A stretch of DNA of 64,000 nt from Anaerolineales bacterium (GCA_023382575.1 JAHDWC010000001.1:5173-69172), one strand, 5' to 3'; positions 9,401 to 17,277 are shown, counted from the stretch's first letter. A program made the numbers and translations. The notes: generated from the letters alone by a model not told the origin.

Positions 9401-10366
9401 CTTATCACCGGCGTGCGTCCCTACACCACCAAAACCGGCAAGCCCATGGGCTTCGCGCAAATGGAAGACATTCAAGGCACGGTCGAGCTGGTGCTCTTCC
9501 CCAAAACCTGGGAAGCCTCACGCGAAAAACTCACCGTCGGGCAGATTGTCATTGTCGAAGGCAAAGTGGACCACGGCAGCACGCCACCCAAATTGCTGGT
9601 CGATACGGTCAAGACCGAAATTCCGGTGACGACGTCGGCGGATGATCCCTTCATCACAGGCGATGAGACTCCCAAGCCCTTGCTTGCTCGCACGCAGGAA
9701 CAAGCTCCGCGCCGACCCGAAGCGCCTCAGACTCCGCCTAAACCTGCCGCACAACCCAAGCAGAATTCAACGTCGAAAGTGACACAGCAGGGCAGCGAGG
9801 TTGTGAATCAAAAAGTTGTCAAAGAAGAAGCACCCGCTTATAACTTCGATGACGATGTTCCCCCGCCGCCCGATAACTTCCCCGACGGCTGGGACAATGA
9901 ATGGCAGCCCTCCTTCGACGAAGCCGCGATTGCCGCGAAGCCTGCGCCGAAGTTCAAAAAAGATGAACCGGTGACTCCTCCGTTGGTGACTCGCGCGGTG
10001 ACAGCGTTGACTCAAGCCGAAGTCTTGAATCCCGCCGAAGACAAGGATGATGCGGTCATCCCGTCGTTATATGTCCCGCTTGCCAAAGAAAACGCGGACA
10101 AGGATCATCCGCCCAAGCAGATCACCGTCACCCTGCGCTCCACCGGTGACAAGGAACGCGACAAACGCCGCATCAAGACCTTGTACGGGACGTTCATCTC
10201 GTATCACGGACGCGACAAGTTCAGTTTTCAGATCTTCGAGAACGGCAAGGGACACCTGATCGACTTCCCCAACGACACCACGCGCATCTGCCCCGAACTG
10301 CTCGAACGCCTGAAGAAGCTGATGGGCGAAGAGACCTGGCGCGTGGAAGAGATCACGTTTCAATAG
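6440..10366 (+). CDS. dnaE: DNA polymerase III subunit alpha with long C-terminal extension
   Basis: This is the replicative polymerase catalytic subunit, 1308 residues against about 1160 in E. coli. The N-terminal PHP domain (1-210) keeps metal ligands such as HLHVHTEYS at residues 5-11 and ITDHGT, so it may be an active 3'-5' nuclease. The catalytic aspartates sit in MPDIDLDF (about 395-402) and VDFLGL (near 556). The palm also has GSAAGSIIAYTLGIT. A helix-hairpin-helix region and an OB-fold (about 970-1050) follow. After residue 1080 comes a Pro/Lys-rich disordered linker and a terminal folded block of about 80 residues with a TLYGTFISYHGRDKF strand pattern, an extension not found in E. 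coli. The start has no ribosome-binding site. Confidence 0.97.
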   Translation: MSFAHLHVHTEYSMLDGFSNIKKLVKRVKEMNMDSVAITDHGTMFGVIDFYKAAKAEGVKPIIGLEAYMAARGMKDKDSKLDRSSFHLLLLAENDTGYRNLLKIASAAQLDGFYYYPRIDHDFLAAHSEGLICTSGCMSAEIPRALLQEKPEEAVRKWNWYYDVFGPDRFFVELQQHNIPEILDLNRKLLELGARYSARYIATNDVHYVNQADAKLQDVLLAIQTNSTLADPDRMRMTDDSYFLRSPLEMSKLFSEVPDAISNTLLIAERCNVDLGFKGYHLPEFPVPEGHTAESYLRSLCEAGAEIRYGDDCDSQRVRERLNYELSVVNSMGFNAYFLIVWDLCSFAREHGIWYNARGSAAGSIIAYTLGITMVDPLEHALIFERFLNPGRISMPDIDLDFRDDRRHEMLEYCARKYGDDKVAQIITFGTMGTKAAIRDVARVMEIPLPEVDKVAKLVPFSAGGTTVAEAKEVKEFKQIYDTDPKMREVIDIAERMEGTVRNAGTHAAGVVISDKPIIEYLPLHRPTSNSEDTPIKSVTQFEMGILDSLGMLKVDFLGLITLTVMARACDLIYKRHGIKFDLTNIPIDDPKSFELMGAGQTAGVFQVEGGGMTRWLVQMKPQNLDNIIAMVALYRPGPMAFIPDYIARMHGEAEVEYRHPAMEPIFKDTFGIPVYQEQLMRAAVELAGYTPSESDELRKAISKKKKEDIEKHRNKFVKGAVEKGMEQSTAEAIYADWEEFARYGFNKSHAADYGVIAVQTAYLKSHYPAEYMTALMSASASQTEKVAFYVADARSMGVPVLQPDINSSMWDFDIEDVDGKPNIRFGMGAIKNVGENSVQPIIDERAANGKFTDLNDFARRVDLRAVGKRSLESLIKVGAMDSFGNRASLLASLDRIVAISSNHFRAADAGQMSLFGASTGIVEEITLPEVKDVDKREMLNWERELIGLYISDHPLNEYQATLAKIVSYFSGQLGESSHEEKVRMAGLITGVRPYTTKTGKPMGFAQMEDIQGTVELVLFPKTWEASREKLTVGQIVIVEGKVDHGSTPPKLLVDTVKTEIPVTTSADDPFITGDETPKPLLARTQEQAPRRPEAPQTPPKPAAQPKQNSTSKVTQQGSEVVNQKVVKEEAPAYNFDDDVPPPPDNFPDGWDNEWQPSFDEAAIAAKPAPKFKKDEPVTPPLVTRAVTALTQAEVLNPAEDKDDAVIPSLYVPLAKENADKDHPPKQITVTLRSTGDKERDKRRIKTLYGTFISYHGRDKFSFQIFENGKGHLIDFPNDTTRICPELLERLKKLMGEETWRVEEITFQ

Positions 10367-10371
10367 AAATT

Positions 10372-10406
10372 AAAGTGACAGTCACCTGCGAGGTGACTGT
10401 CACTTT
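10372..10406 (+). terminator. Strong bidirectional terminator between dnaE and the HNH gene
   Basis: A perfect 16-bp inverted repeat (AAAGTGACAGTCACCT and its complement) encloses a GCG loop and ends in six Ts on the plus strand. It serves dnaE and, in the other orientation, the convergent HNH gene that stops at 10414. Confidence 0.9.
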
Positions 10407-10413
10407 TTTAAAT

Positions 10414-11322
10414 CTAGGATGCTTTTGTAAATCTACTATATCGCCAATCTAATGCATCTTTGCTCGGATATTTATCCTTTGAAACGGGAAGGATTAGTTT
10501 TGTTCTATGTAATCCTTTTAGTCCATGTTGTAAAACTGGGCCATCCTCTTCTTCCAAAATATCTTCACGGACATGAATAATGTAGTCAGGGGTTACACCG
10601 ATTAGGAAACTGTCATAAGCGGCATGGTGTAATTTACAAAGAGATAAACCATTTTCAATTGTGGATTTACCTTCAGGGAGATTATCAGGAATAATATGAG
10701 CAGCATCAAGTAATTCGCGATGTTTCAAGCGACAAAATGCGCATTGCGACTTGTATGCATCCAAAACTTTTTCTCGAAAACTGCGTTGGCGTAACCTTAT
10801 TTTGACCGTAGAAGTCAGATAGGCGTGCCGAGCATCAGATACTTCTGCAACTTGGCGAGCAAAGTTAGTTTCAGCGGGTTCGTAAACAGGAATAGCATCA
10901 TCAACTGCGACTTTGAAAGTTAAATTACTTGGGTCGTCTCCAATAATGTAAACTGGATAAGTTGCCAGATACTTCCCAGGTTCAATGCCATGAAAATATA
11001 CAAGTGGGCGTTTCAACTCAAAAACTTTTCGTAGCCCACCGTTGTCACGATGATTTGGGTCTGTGCCGCGATAACGATAGATCAGAAAATTATCTTTTCC
11101 AAAATAGTCATCATATGGACCTTTTGGTGCAGTTGTAATGGAAAGGGGTAAATCTAGAATTTGCGGCTTGAAAATCCCTTGTGGAGCTACAAGCGGAATA
11201 CGTTGACCTTGAAAATCAAAGCCACTTTCAAGTAACTTTCTAGGAAGTACATCCCCTTGTGAATTGACCTGTTCTGAAAGCCAGTTGAATGCTGCTATTC
11301 GAACTTGTAAATCAATATCCAT
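10414..11322 (-). CDS. HNH endonuclease, predicted restriction-type (COG3440-like)
   Basis: The 302-residue protein has a C-terminal HNH nuclease with CAFC (194-197), the LLDAAHIIPD strand-loop (His209 as the metal/catalytic histidine), NGLSLCKLHH (about 224-233) and a final helix. The second Cys pair (Cys197 and Cys229 regions) suggests a structural zinc. The N-terminal 150 residues have the pattern YRYRGTDPNHRDNGGL, PLVYFHGIEPGKYLATYPVYI, seen in putative restriction endonucleases; it probably recognises DNA. Base composition is AT-rich compared with dnaE, which hints at horizontal transfer. It lies beside an antitoxin-like gene and a Dam-type methylase. Nuclease function is well supported; target specificity is unknown. 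Confidence 0.85.
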   Translation of the reverse strand: MDIDLQVRIAAFNWLSEQVNSQGDVLPRKLLESGFDFQGQRIPLVAPQGIFKPQILDLPLSITTAPKGPYDDYFGKDNFLIYRYRGTDPNHRDNGGLRKVFELKRPLVYFHGIEPGKYLATYPVYIIGDDPSNLTFKVAVDDAIPVYEPAETNFARQVAEVSDARHAYLTSTVKIRLRQRSFREKVLDAYKSQCAFCRLKHRELLDAAHIIPDNLPEGKSTIENGLSLCKLHHAAYDSFLIGVTPDYIIHVREDILEEEDGPVLQHGLKGLHRTKLILPVSKDKYPSKDALDWRYSRFTKAS

Positions 11323-11379
11323 AATGTGATCCTAAGCTGGCAAAATAGTATGAGCACCATATTGTCAGTTAAAGTATTT

Positions 11380-11586
11380 TTACAATTCTTTTTCCCGCTT
11401 CTTCTCTTCCAAAAACGCTTTTAAGATTCCTTTGCTATTCAAAGACCCACGTAATCTTGTAAGTTGTTCTTCAACTGATGGAATGTTTGCGCGTTTATTC
11501 TCGAATTCCTCAAACCATTCGCGGAATTGAGCCAATTCTTCTGGTGATAGTTCTGAAATCGCCTGCTTGATTTCTTCAACATTCAT
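11380..11586 (-). CDS. 68-residue antitoxin-like helical protein
   Basis: The ATG at 11586 has a good ribosome-binding site (AGGAGAAG). The N-terminus, VEEIKQAISELSPEELAQF then REWFEEFE, is the pattern of short putative addiction-module proteins, in which the first half is an amphipathic helix pair. The C-terminal half ends in a very charged tail (Glu-Glu-Lys-Lys-Arg-Glu-Lys-Glu-Leu). No toxin partner is adjacent: the downstream gene on the same strand is the HNH nuclease, 57 nt away. It may be an orphan antitoxin or a regulator of the HNH gene. The function is a weak inference. Confidence 0.65.
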   Translation of the reverse strand: MNVEEIKQAISELSPEELAQFREWFEEFENKRANIPSVEEQLTRLRGSLNSKGILKAFLEEKKREKEL

Positions 11587-11650
11587 TTTCTTCTCCTCAC
11601 AATAAACGACAAAAACATTTTACCGTCTTTTGCTCAATCTGTTTAATGAT

Positions 11651-11656
11651 TACAAT
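11651..11656 (+). promoter_or_regulatory. -10 box of a putative leaderless micro-ORF
   Basis: TACAAT is followed by exactly 6 nt (CTCCCC) and an ATG at 11663. This is the same geometry as at several other starts in the window. Transcription from it would begin at or next to that ATG. Confidence 0.4.
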
Positions 11657-11662
11657 CTCCCC

Positions 11663-11749
11663 ATGACCACCATCTCCTCCTCCAACTCGCCCGTGAAAAC
11701 GGCAACTCTGGCATCAATTTCCAATGACCCATTACAATGGGGAGAATGA
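11663..11749 (+). CDS. 28-codon leaderless upstream ORF coupled to the Dam-type methylase
   Basis: The short frame begins with ATG, 6 nt after a TACAAT box. It encodes a Ser/Thr-rich 28-residue peptide and ends in a TGA that overlaps the methylase ATG (ATGA at 11746-11749). The overlap suggests that ribosomes finishing this ORF could reinitiate on the methylase. The peptide has no recognisable features, so the ORF may act only as a translation regulator, or it may be chance. Confidence 0.3.
   Translation: MTTISSSNSPVKTATLASISNDPLQWGE
11733..11738 (+). promoter_or_regulatory. -10 box placing transcription start at the Dam-type methylase ATG
   Basis: TACAAT ends 7 nt before the ATG at 11746. 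A standard start 6-7 nt after the -10 box would fall on the start codon and give a leaderless mRNA. No convincing -35 box is visible. Confidence 0.45.
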
Positions 11750-12579
11750 TCAAGAGTCCCTTGCGGTATCCCGGTGGAAAAACACGCGCCATCGAGCGCA
11801 TGAAGCAGCTGATCCCGGCGGAATTTGACGAGTATCGCGAGCCATTCCTCGGCGGCGGCTCGTTCTTCATCCATCTCAAACAGAAGTTTACAGGCGCGAG
11901 ATTCTGGGTCAATGATTTGAACCCGGAACTGTATTATTTTTGGAAGCACGCCCAATCGGATTCGGAAGAACTGGCGAAGGAAATTCGCAAGGTCAAAGGA
12001 ACTCGAAGCGATGGGCAAAGCCTGTTCAATGAATTGGTCACAGCCAACGTCCATGCACTGACAGGCTTGGAGCGTGCAGTCCGCTTTTTTGTGTTGAATC
12101 GCATCACGTTTTCCGGCGTCGTTGAGGCGGGTGGATATTCCCAACAAGCCTTTACCGGCAGGTTCACCGAATCATCCATTGACCGGGTTGCCCAATTGGG
12201 TCCCATTTTAGAGGGAGTGAAGATCACTCATCTGGATTATCGCGAACTGCTGTTGGATGGCGGACGCGAGGTCTTTACCTTTCTCGACCCACCTTACTTC
12301 AAGGCGACCAAATCCAAACTGTATGGAAAAAATGGGATTCTGCATACCGAGTTCGAACATGCCGAGTTTGCAAACGTCATGAAGCGCTGTGCTCACTCCT
12401 GGCTGATCACCTACGATAATTCCCCGGAGATCAAACAAAACTTTGAATTTGCCAATCGCTACGAATGGGAATTGCAATATGGCATGAACAACTACAAACA
12501 AGGCAAAGCCGAAAAGGGAAGTGAATTGTTCATCTCCAATTATCCGCTTCCCTTAAAGGAATTGAGCAGCGTTGCCTAA
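11746..12579 (+). CDS. Dam-type (D12 class) adenine-N6 DNA methyltransferase
   Basis: The 277-residue enzyme should transfer methyl groups from S-adenosylmethionine to adenine in DNA. YPGGK near residue 8 and EPFLGGGSFF near 32-41 form the SAM-binding motifs of the alpha class. DPPYF at 181-185 is the catalytic DPPY motif. The region between (about 60-170) is the target recognition domain. The ATG at 11746 is chosen over 11737 because the protein then starts at the conserved MIKSPLRYPGGK. There is no cognate endonuclease in tandem, although an HNH nuclease gene lies 420 bp away on the other strand. Whether the target is GATC cannot be read from sequence alone. Confidence 0.9.
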   Translation: MIKSPLRYPGGKTRAIERMKQLIPAEFDEYREPFLGGGSFFIHLKQKFTGARFWVNDLNPELYYFWKHAQSDSEELAKEIRKVKGTRSDGQSLFNELVTANVHALTGLERAVRFFVLNRITFSGVVEAGGYSQQAFTGRFTESSIDRVAQLGPILEGVKITHLDYRELLLDGGREVFTFLDPPYFKATKSKLYGKNGILHTEFEHAEFANVMKRCAHSWLITYDNSPEIKQNFEFANRYEWELQYGMNNYKQGKAEKGSELFISNYPLPLKELSSVA

Positions 12580-12591
12580 AACCAGTACAAT
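12562..12591 (+). promoter_or_regulatory. Promoter of the esterase gene, leaderless layout
   Basis: TTGAGC (12562-12567) and TACAAT (12586-12591) are separated by 18 bp. The -10 box ends 6 nt before the ATG at 12598, so transcription would begin at the start codon. Confidence 0.5.
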
Positions 12592-12597
12592 GGGGAT

Positions 12598-13641
12598 ATG
12601 AAATCGACCCTCCTCCAGCTTGCCCGTGCAAATGGGAACCCCGTCATCGAAGGCAATCGCGTCACCTTTGTGTGGAAGGGGAAGTCCGCGCCGCATTTTG
12701 TGGATGATATTCATGAGTGGGAGGATCACCCGCAAAGAATGAAGCGCATCGCTTCTGACCTGTGGGCGTATACGCTGGAATTAGATTCGGATGCCTATCT
12801 CGAATATGGTTTTTACGATCCGCACACAAAGAAGCGCATCAAAGACCCGTTGAACAAAAATGTAGTCTTCAACGGAATCAAGCATTACAACCATTACTTC
12901 TACATGCCCGAGGCGCATCCCACACCCTATGCGCTCAAACGCCGCGGCATCCCCAGCGGACGGGTTACCCGTCACCTCGTGGATACGTGGATGCTTCAAG
13001 ATAAAGGTAAACGTGAATTGCATCTTTATCAGCCGCCGGTCAAAAGACCTGTGCCACTGCTGCTCGTCTACGATGGCACAGATTATCTCAAACGCGCAAA
13101 CCTCAACCTCATCGTAGACAATCTCATCCACGAGAAGCGCATCCAACCGATAGCGATGGCGTTTCTACAGAACGGTGATGACCGCCGCGGCGTGGAATAT
13201 GCCTGCTCCGATGCGACCTTGATGACGCTCGATCATGTCGTTCTGCCGTTTGCGGCAAAGAAATTGAACCTGATCGACATCAAAAAGAATCGTGGCGCGT
13301 ATGGCGTGCTCGGCGCTTCCTTTAGCGGATTGATGTCTGTGTACACGGGCTTGCGTATGCCTGAAATTTTCGGCAAGGTTATCGCGCAATCGTCTGTGTT
13401 CGAAGCGGAAGGACGCGACTTCGTGGCCGTGGACCTCATCCGCGCGAAGATGTCTCGTGAGATCAAGATCTGGATGGACATCGGTCACTTCGACTGGTTA
13501 TTGGAAGATAATCGCCGCATCCAACCGCTGCTGCAAAACAACGGCTACAATGTCACCTATCACGAAGCGCCTGCCGGACACAACTACACCTTTTGGCGGG
13601 ATGAACTTCCGCGGGCGTTGGAAGCGATGTTCCCCGCATAA
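12598..13641 (+). CDS. Enterochelin esterase-like alpha/beta hydrolase
   Basis: The 347-residue protein has an N-terminal beta-sandwich domain like that of enterochelin esterase/Fes proteins (about 15-110, with VTFVWKGKSAPHFVDD and YLEYGFYDP). A catalytic alpha/beta hydrolase domain follows. The nucleophile elbow is GASFSG near residue 240. A late DIGHFDWLLEDNR segment provides the acid and AGHNYTFW the catalytic histidine. No signal peptide is visible, so it is cytoplasmic. It may hydrolyse esters of sugars, peptides or siderophores; the substrate is unknown. It lies 18 nt after the methylase gene but has its own promoter. Confidence 0.8.
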   Translation: MKSTLLQLARANGNPVIEGNRVTFVWKGKSAPHFVDDIHEWEDHPQRMKRIASDLWAYTLELDSDAYLEYGFYDPHTKKRIKDPLNKNVVFNGIKHYNHYFYMPEAHPTPYALKRRGIPSGRVTRHLVDTWMLQDKGKRELHLYQPPVKRPVPLLLVYDGTDYLKRANLNLIVDNLIHEKRIQPIAMAFLQNGDDRRGVEYACSDATLMTLDHVVLPFAAKKLNLIDIKKNRGAYGVLGASFSGLMSVYTGLRMPEIFGKVIAQSSVFEAEGRDFVAVDLIRAKMSREIKIWMDIGHFDWLLEDNRRIQPLLQNNGYNVTYHEAPAGHNYTFWRDELPRALEAMFPA

Positions 13642-13674
13642 TTTTTGGCAAGACCATTCAATTGAGGAGAGAAA

Positions 13675-15669
13675 ATGAAAAAGATATTTATTGGTGCCTT
13701 GTTGTTTATATTCAGCCTTCAGGCTTGTGCACCACGGACAGTCCCACCGACAGCCACATCGGTGGTGCCGCCTACAGCCGTGGTCGAACCCACCGTCAGC
13801 GAAACAGAAGCTCCCGTCGAGGATACAACTGCAATTTTAGAAAGACTCGGTGGAGTCCCCTGCCCCGAGAGTGACTTTACCTGCGTCACCATCACCGTGC
13901 CATTGAATCATTTTGATCCCAATGATTCGCGCACAACTGAAGTTGTCTTTGGCATCCTGCCTGCCACAGGCGAACGCAAAGGCATGTTCGTCACTGCCAC
14001 AGGCGGACCCGGCTCGGCCGGGCTCACCAGCGCGGATTATTACACCTCCACATTCGACCCGTCCATCCCAGAACATTTTGACATCGTGTTCTTCGATCAG
14101 CGTGGCGTGGGGCAATCTGGAAACTTACAATGCGTTCAGGCGGCTGCGAATTATTACCTTACGGATGTGGACGCATCCACGCCCGAAGGTGAGCAAGCCA
14201 CCGTGGATGCGGCGCGTCGCTTCGCAACCGAATGTGTCAGCGAAATGGGAAACCCGGAGATCCTGCCTTTTCTTGGCACCGCCCAAGCCGTGGAAGATCT
14301 GGATGCCTTGCGCGTTTTGTTTGGCGATGAAAAGATCTGGTTATACGGTGAGAGTTATGGCACACAATATGCGCAAACATACGCCGCTGCGCATCCCGAC
14401 CGACTGGGCGGTTTGATCATCGATGGCACGGTGGATCTGACACTGTCAGGTCCGGATTTTCTGTCTGGGCAGGCGCGGGCATTTCACGATGTGCTGATCG
14501 CCACGCTGCAAGCCTGTAACGAAGATGACGTCTGCGCCGAAAGTATGGGCGGCGGAGATGCTGTCGCTGCATTTGCCCAACTGGCAGAGACGCTCAAGCA
14601 GGGTCCGCTCACGTATAACTTTCCACGTCCCAGCGGCGAGTTTGAAGAGCGCACGTTCACCTATTCTGATCTTGAAAGCAGTGCCGCTTCCTATCTGTAT
14701 TCTGAAGACACACGCATGTTATTCTTGCGCGCATTGGCGGCTTACTCCCGCAGTAAAGACCTTGTCCCGATGGCGCGCATTTTATACGACGCCTTCTCGC
14801 TCGACCCCGAAACGCTCGAAGCCACCATCGACCCAAGCTACTCCGACGCCATTTACTACGCCGTCGAATGTCAGGACTATGCTTACTTCAGCGGCACGAC
14901 CGAGGAACGCACAGAGTCCTATCTACGTGCTGGTGATGCAGTGGAAGCCAGCCAGCCTTATTTCTCCTCTGTCTTTTATGGTGACCAGCCTTGTCTGTTC
15001 TGGCAGGATGCCAACACCAGCACCGAACGTCCCGCCGCGCTGACCGAAGAAGGCTTCAGCACCTTGGTCCTCGCCGCCGAAGCCGACCCCGCCACGCCTT
15101 ACTCAAACAGCATCAACGTCTTCAACCGCCTTTCCGACGGCTATCTCATCAGCCAGGAAGGGGGTCCGCACATCATCTTTGGGCGCGGCGTTTCCTGCGT
15201 GGACGACCTCGTGGCAGATTTCCTCGTCAGCGGCGCCCTCCCTCCGCAGCGTGAAACCTACTGCGATGGCGTCGTCATCGAGGCGTTTGTTCCGCTCGCG
15301 CCATTGAGCCTGGATGAAACATCCGACCTGTTGGAAATCTTCTCCTCGTTGGATGACGAGATCAATTACCTGCCTGAATATTTTTATTGGAATGGAGAAG
15401 ACACAAACTCGGTTGGATGCCCCAATGGCGGAACGCTCACCTTCGAAGGAACAGATGCGGGCGCATCCCTCTCCCTCGATAGCTGTTCCTTCGTAGACGG
15501 GTTTATCCTCACTGGTAGCGGCTCGCAGGATTTCGGCGAAGGGACCTTCGCTCTCGAAGTGAACGTCACCGGGCAAAAAGAAGGGATGCTCACCTACACC
15601 CGCAGCGCAAACTGGGAACTTCAAGTCACTGGCGAGTATGGCGGCGAGACGGTTGATCTTTCGCAATAA
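13675..15669 (+). CDS. Exported lipoprotein serine hydrolase with TAP-like C-terminal domain
   Basis: The 664-residue protein starts with a lipoprotein signal (Met-Lys-Lys, a hydrophobic core, then LQAC as the lipobox), so Cys19 should be lipidated. A Thr/Pro linker leads to an alpha/beta hydrolase of the prolyl aminopeptidase/tripeptidyl aminopeptidase type: GGPGSAG oxyanion region, FFDQRGVGQSG, and the nucleophile in GESYGTQYAQ near residue 226. The TAP-like cap and C-terminal histidine region follow (about 440-530). A further 110-residue beta-rich tail has no family I recognise. It probably trims peptides outside the cell. The ribosome-binding site GAGGAGAG precedes ATG 13675; the gene may be co-transcribed with the esterase. 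Confidence 0.85.
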   Translation: MKKIFIGALLFIFSLQACAPRTVPPTATSVVPPTAVVEPTVSETEAPVEDTTAILERLGGVPCPESDFTCVTITVPLNHFDPNDSRTTEVVFGILPATGERKGMFVTATGGPGSAGLTSADYYTSTFDPSIPEHFDIVFFDQRGVGQSGNLQCVQAAANYYLTDVDASTPEGEQATVDAARRFATECVSEMGNPEILPFLGTAQAVEDLDALRVLFGDEKIWLYGESYGTQYAQTYAAAHPDRLGGLIIDGTVDLTLSGPDFLSGQARAFHDVLIATLQACNEDDVCAESMGGGDAVAAFAQLAETLKQGPLTYNFPRPSGEFEERTFTYSDLESSAASYLYSEDTRMLFLRALAAYSRSKDLVPMARILYDAFSLDPETLEATIDPSYSDAIYYAVECQDYAYFSGTTEERTESYLRAGDAVEASQPYFSSVFYGDQPCLFWQDANTSTERPAALTEEGFSTLVLAAEADPATPYSNSINVFNRLSDGYLISQEGGPHIIFGRGVSCVDDLVADFLVSGALPPQRETYCDGVVIEAFVPLAPLSLDETSDLLEIFSSLDDEINYLPEYFYWNGEDTNSVGCPNGGTLTFEGTDAGASLSLDSCSFVDGFILTGSGSQDFGEGTFALEVNVTGQKEGMLTYTRSANWELQVTGEYGGETVDLSQ

Positions 15670-15672
15670 AAC

Positions 15673-15706
15673 AAAAAGAGGTTCGGCTGACGCCGAACCT
15701 CTTTTT
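15673..15706. terminator. Bidirectional terminator
   Basis: A near-perfect stem (AAAAAGAGGTTCGGC and its complement) with a TGAC loop ends in T-runs on both strands. It sits between two convergent genes that stop at 15669 and 15713. Confidence 0.9.
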
Positions 15707-15712
15707 TATCGC

Positions 15713-16444
15713 TCATCCCCAGCGGACCGCTTCGCAGAGTTCGCACTCGGGGCGTCCGCATAAAAATGCATAGGGGTCTTCGTGGATTTTCTTCACCACC
15801 ACTTGCAGAATTTCCTTCAATGGGATCGCTTGAAGATAAACACCGTCCACATCCACGCGGCGGGTGTGTTTCTCTAAAAATGGCGCGATGACCCCAAACC
15901 CTTCTGCATCGCCGGGGCAACTCGGGCATTCGACAATTCCGTTCTCGGTCAACGCCCAGCGGATGAACTGCATTCGCCCGGCGAGTTTTTCTCCGTAGTG
16001 AATGCTGAAGTCCGCGCGATGGTCGACACCCGCCAGCAGAACGAAACCATCTTGATTCGCCAATCCCTCAATCGGAGCGAAGGGCTCATAAGCCGTTTGG
16101 GTTTGCACAATCAAGTCAGCGTGAATGTCAGCAAACGATAAGATCGGGTGTATGGAACGTTTTGCCTTCGGGTGTTTGCGAAGCGCCTCGGGGAATCGAC
16201 CCAGCGCTTCGTCCGCGGGCACATCGAGGTGAAAGGCTTCTGCTTTGGCGGCATCCTTCGGCGAGTTCGTCTCCAACGCAGATTTGTACGTGAAGGTCGG
16301 CGTGATGATTCCACGTGTGGTCTCAAGCAGGGCATTGAGCAGCGTCTCGGCGTCCAGCGCGTCTGAAGCGTGGACCAACACAAGGCTTTTTCTCAAGCCC
16401 AGATCGGTCAGCGCAGTTTTGAGGTCAGAGAAAGAGGCGGGCAT
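15713..16444 (-). CDS. AAC(3)-family acetyltransferase-like protein
   Basis: The 243-residue protein follows the aminoglycoside 3-N-acetyltransferase (antibiotic_NAT) pattern. It begins with LVLVHASDAL, continues with TTRGIITPTFTYKS, then RRSIHPILSFA-like and DGFVLLAGVDHRADFSIHYGEKLAG. The histidine in SIHP matches the region that holds the catalytic residues in the family. The C-terminus adds CGRPECELC, a possible metal-binding Cys cluster. Chromosomal family members often act on sugars or unknown amines rather than drugs, so resistance should not be assumed. The gene starts 9 nt after the crotonase stop and is probably in the same transcript. Confidence 0.75.
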   Translation of the reverse strand: MPASFSDLKTALTDLGLRKSLVLVHASDALDAETLLNALLETTRGIITPTFTYKSALETNSPKDAAKAEAFHLDVPADEALGRFPEALRKHPKAKRSIHPILSFADIHADLIVQTQTAYEPFAPIEGLANQDGFVLLAGVDHRADFSIHYGEKLAGRMQFIRWALTENGIVECPSCPGDAEGFGVIAPFLEKHTRRVDVDGVYLQAIPLKEILQVVVKKIHEDPYAFLCGRPECELCEAVRWG

Positions 16445-16453
16445 TTCGTCGGC

Positions 16454-17227
16454 TTACTTTCCTTTCCAATTCGGTTTGCGTTTTTCAATGAAGGCTTGCA
16501 TGCCTTCCTTTTGGTCTTCGGTGGCAAAGAGTGGATAAAAATTCCGCTTCTCGACCGCGAGACCTTCGGTGAGCGTGGTTTCGAACGCGGCATTGACGGC
16601 ATCCTTCGCCATGCGGACGGCAATGGGCGCGCGCGAGGCGATCTCTTCCGCGAAGGCAACAGCCGCATCGAGATAGCCTTCAACAGGTACGATGCGATTG
16701 ACCAAACCAAAGTGCTGTGCTTCCTGTGCGGTGAGTGTGCGATTGTTGATGACCATTTCCATCGCAAGGTGTTTCCCCACCAGACGTGTCAGTCGTTGTG
16801 TGCCGCCTGCGCCGGGAATAATGCCGATGGTGATCTCCGGCTGACCAAACTTGGCGGACTCGCTCGCCACGACCATGTCACATGACAACACAAACTCACA
16901 GCCACCACCCAACGCCCAACCCGAAACCGCAGCAATGACCGGCTTGCGGATGCCGCGAATACGATCCCAAACCTTGACGCGTTCCTCGACCATCATCTGC
17001 ACATAGGATGCATCCGCCATCTCTTTGATGTCGGCGCCGGCGGCAAAGGCTTTTTCATTACCGGTGACAATGATCGCACCAATGGATTCGTCTTTGTCGA
17101 AGGCTTCCAGCGCATCGAAGACTTCCCCAAGCATGGTCAGATTGAAGGCATTCATCGCCCGCGGACGGTTCAATTGCACAATACCCACAGGTCCGCGCGT
17201 TTCGGTCAGGATGGTGGTGTAGGTCAT
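16454..17227 (-). CDS. Enoyl-CoA hydratase/crotonase family protein
   Basis: The 257-residue protein is a complete crotonase. The oxyanion-hole segments are AFAAGADIKEMA (about 60-72) and SGWALGGGCEFVLSCD (about 100-115). The catalytic glutamate of GQPEITIGIIPGAGGTQRL (about 130-150) is present, so it should hydrate short-chain enoyl-CoA esters in beta-oxidation. ATG 17227 is chosen because TTGGAGG lies 6 nt upstream; the longer TTG-initiated frame would include that site. It heads a two-gene transcript with the acetyltransferase-like gene. Confidence 0.9.
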   Translation of the reverse strand: MTYTTILTETRGPVGIVQLNRPRAMNAFNLTMLGEVFDALEAFDKDESIGAIIVTGNEKAFAAGADIKEMADASYVQMMVEERVKVWDRIRGIRKPVIAAVSGWALGGGCEFVLSCDMVVASESAKFGQPEITIGIIPGAGGTQRLTRLVGKHLAMEMVINNRTLTAQEAQHFGLVNRIVPVEGYLDAAVAFAEEIASRAPIAVRMAKDAVNAAFETTLTEGLAVEKRNFYPLFATEDQKEGMQAFIEKRKPNWKGK

Positions 17228-17277
17228 GAGTTCCTCCAAGGTATGATGCGAACAGCGTGATTATAAACTCACTGCTG

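Noticed and set aside
15713-16444. Aminoglycoside resistance gene
   Set aside because: The AAC(3)-type fold is likely, but chromosomal family members often have other substrates and the key residues cannot be confirmed by eye, so no resistance is claimed.
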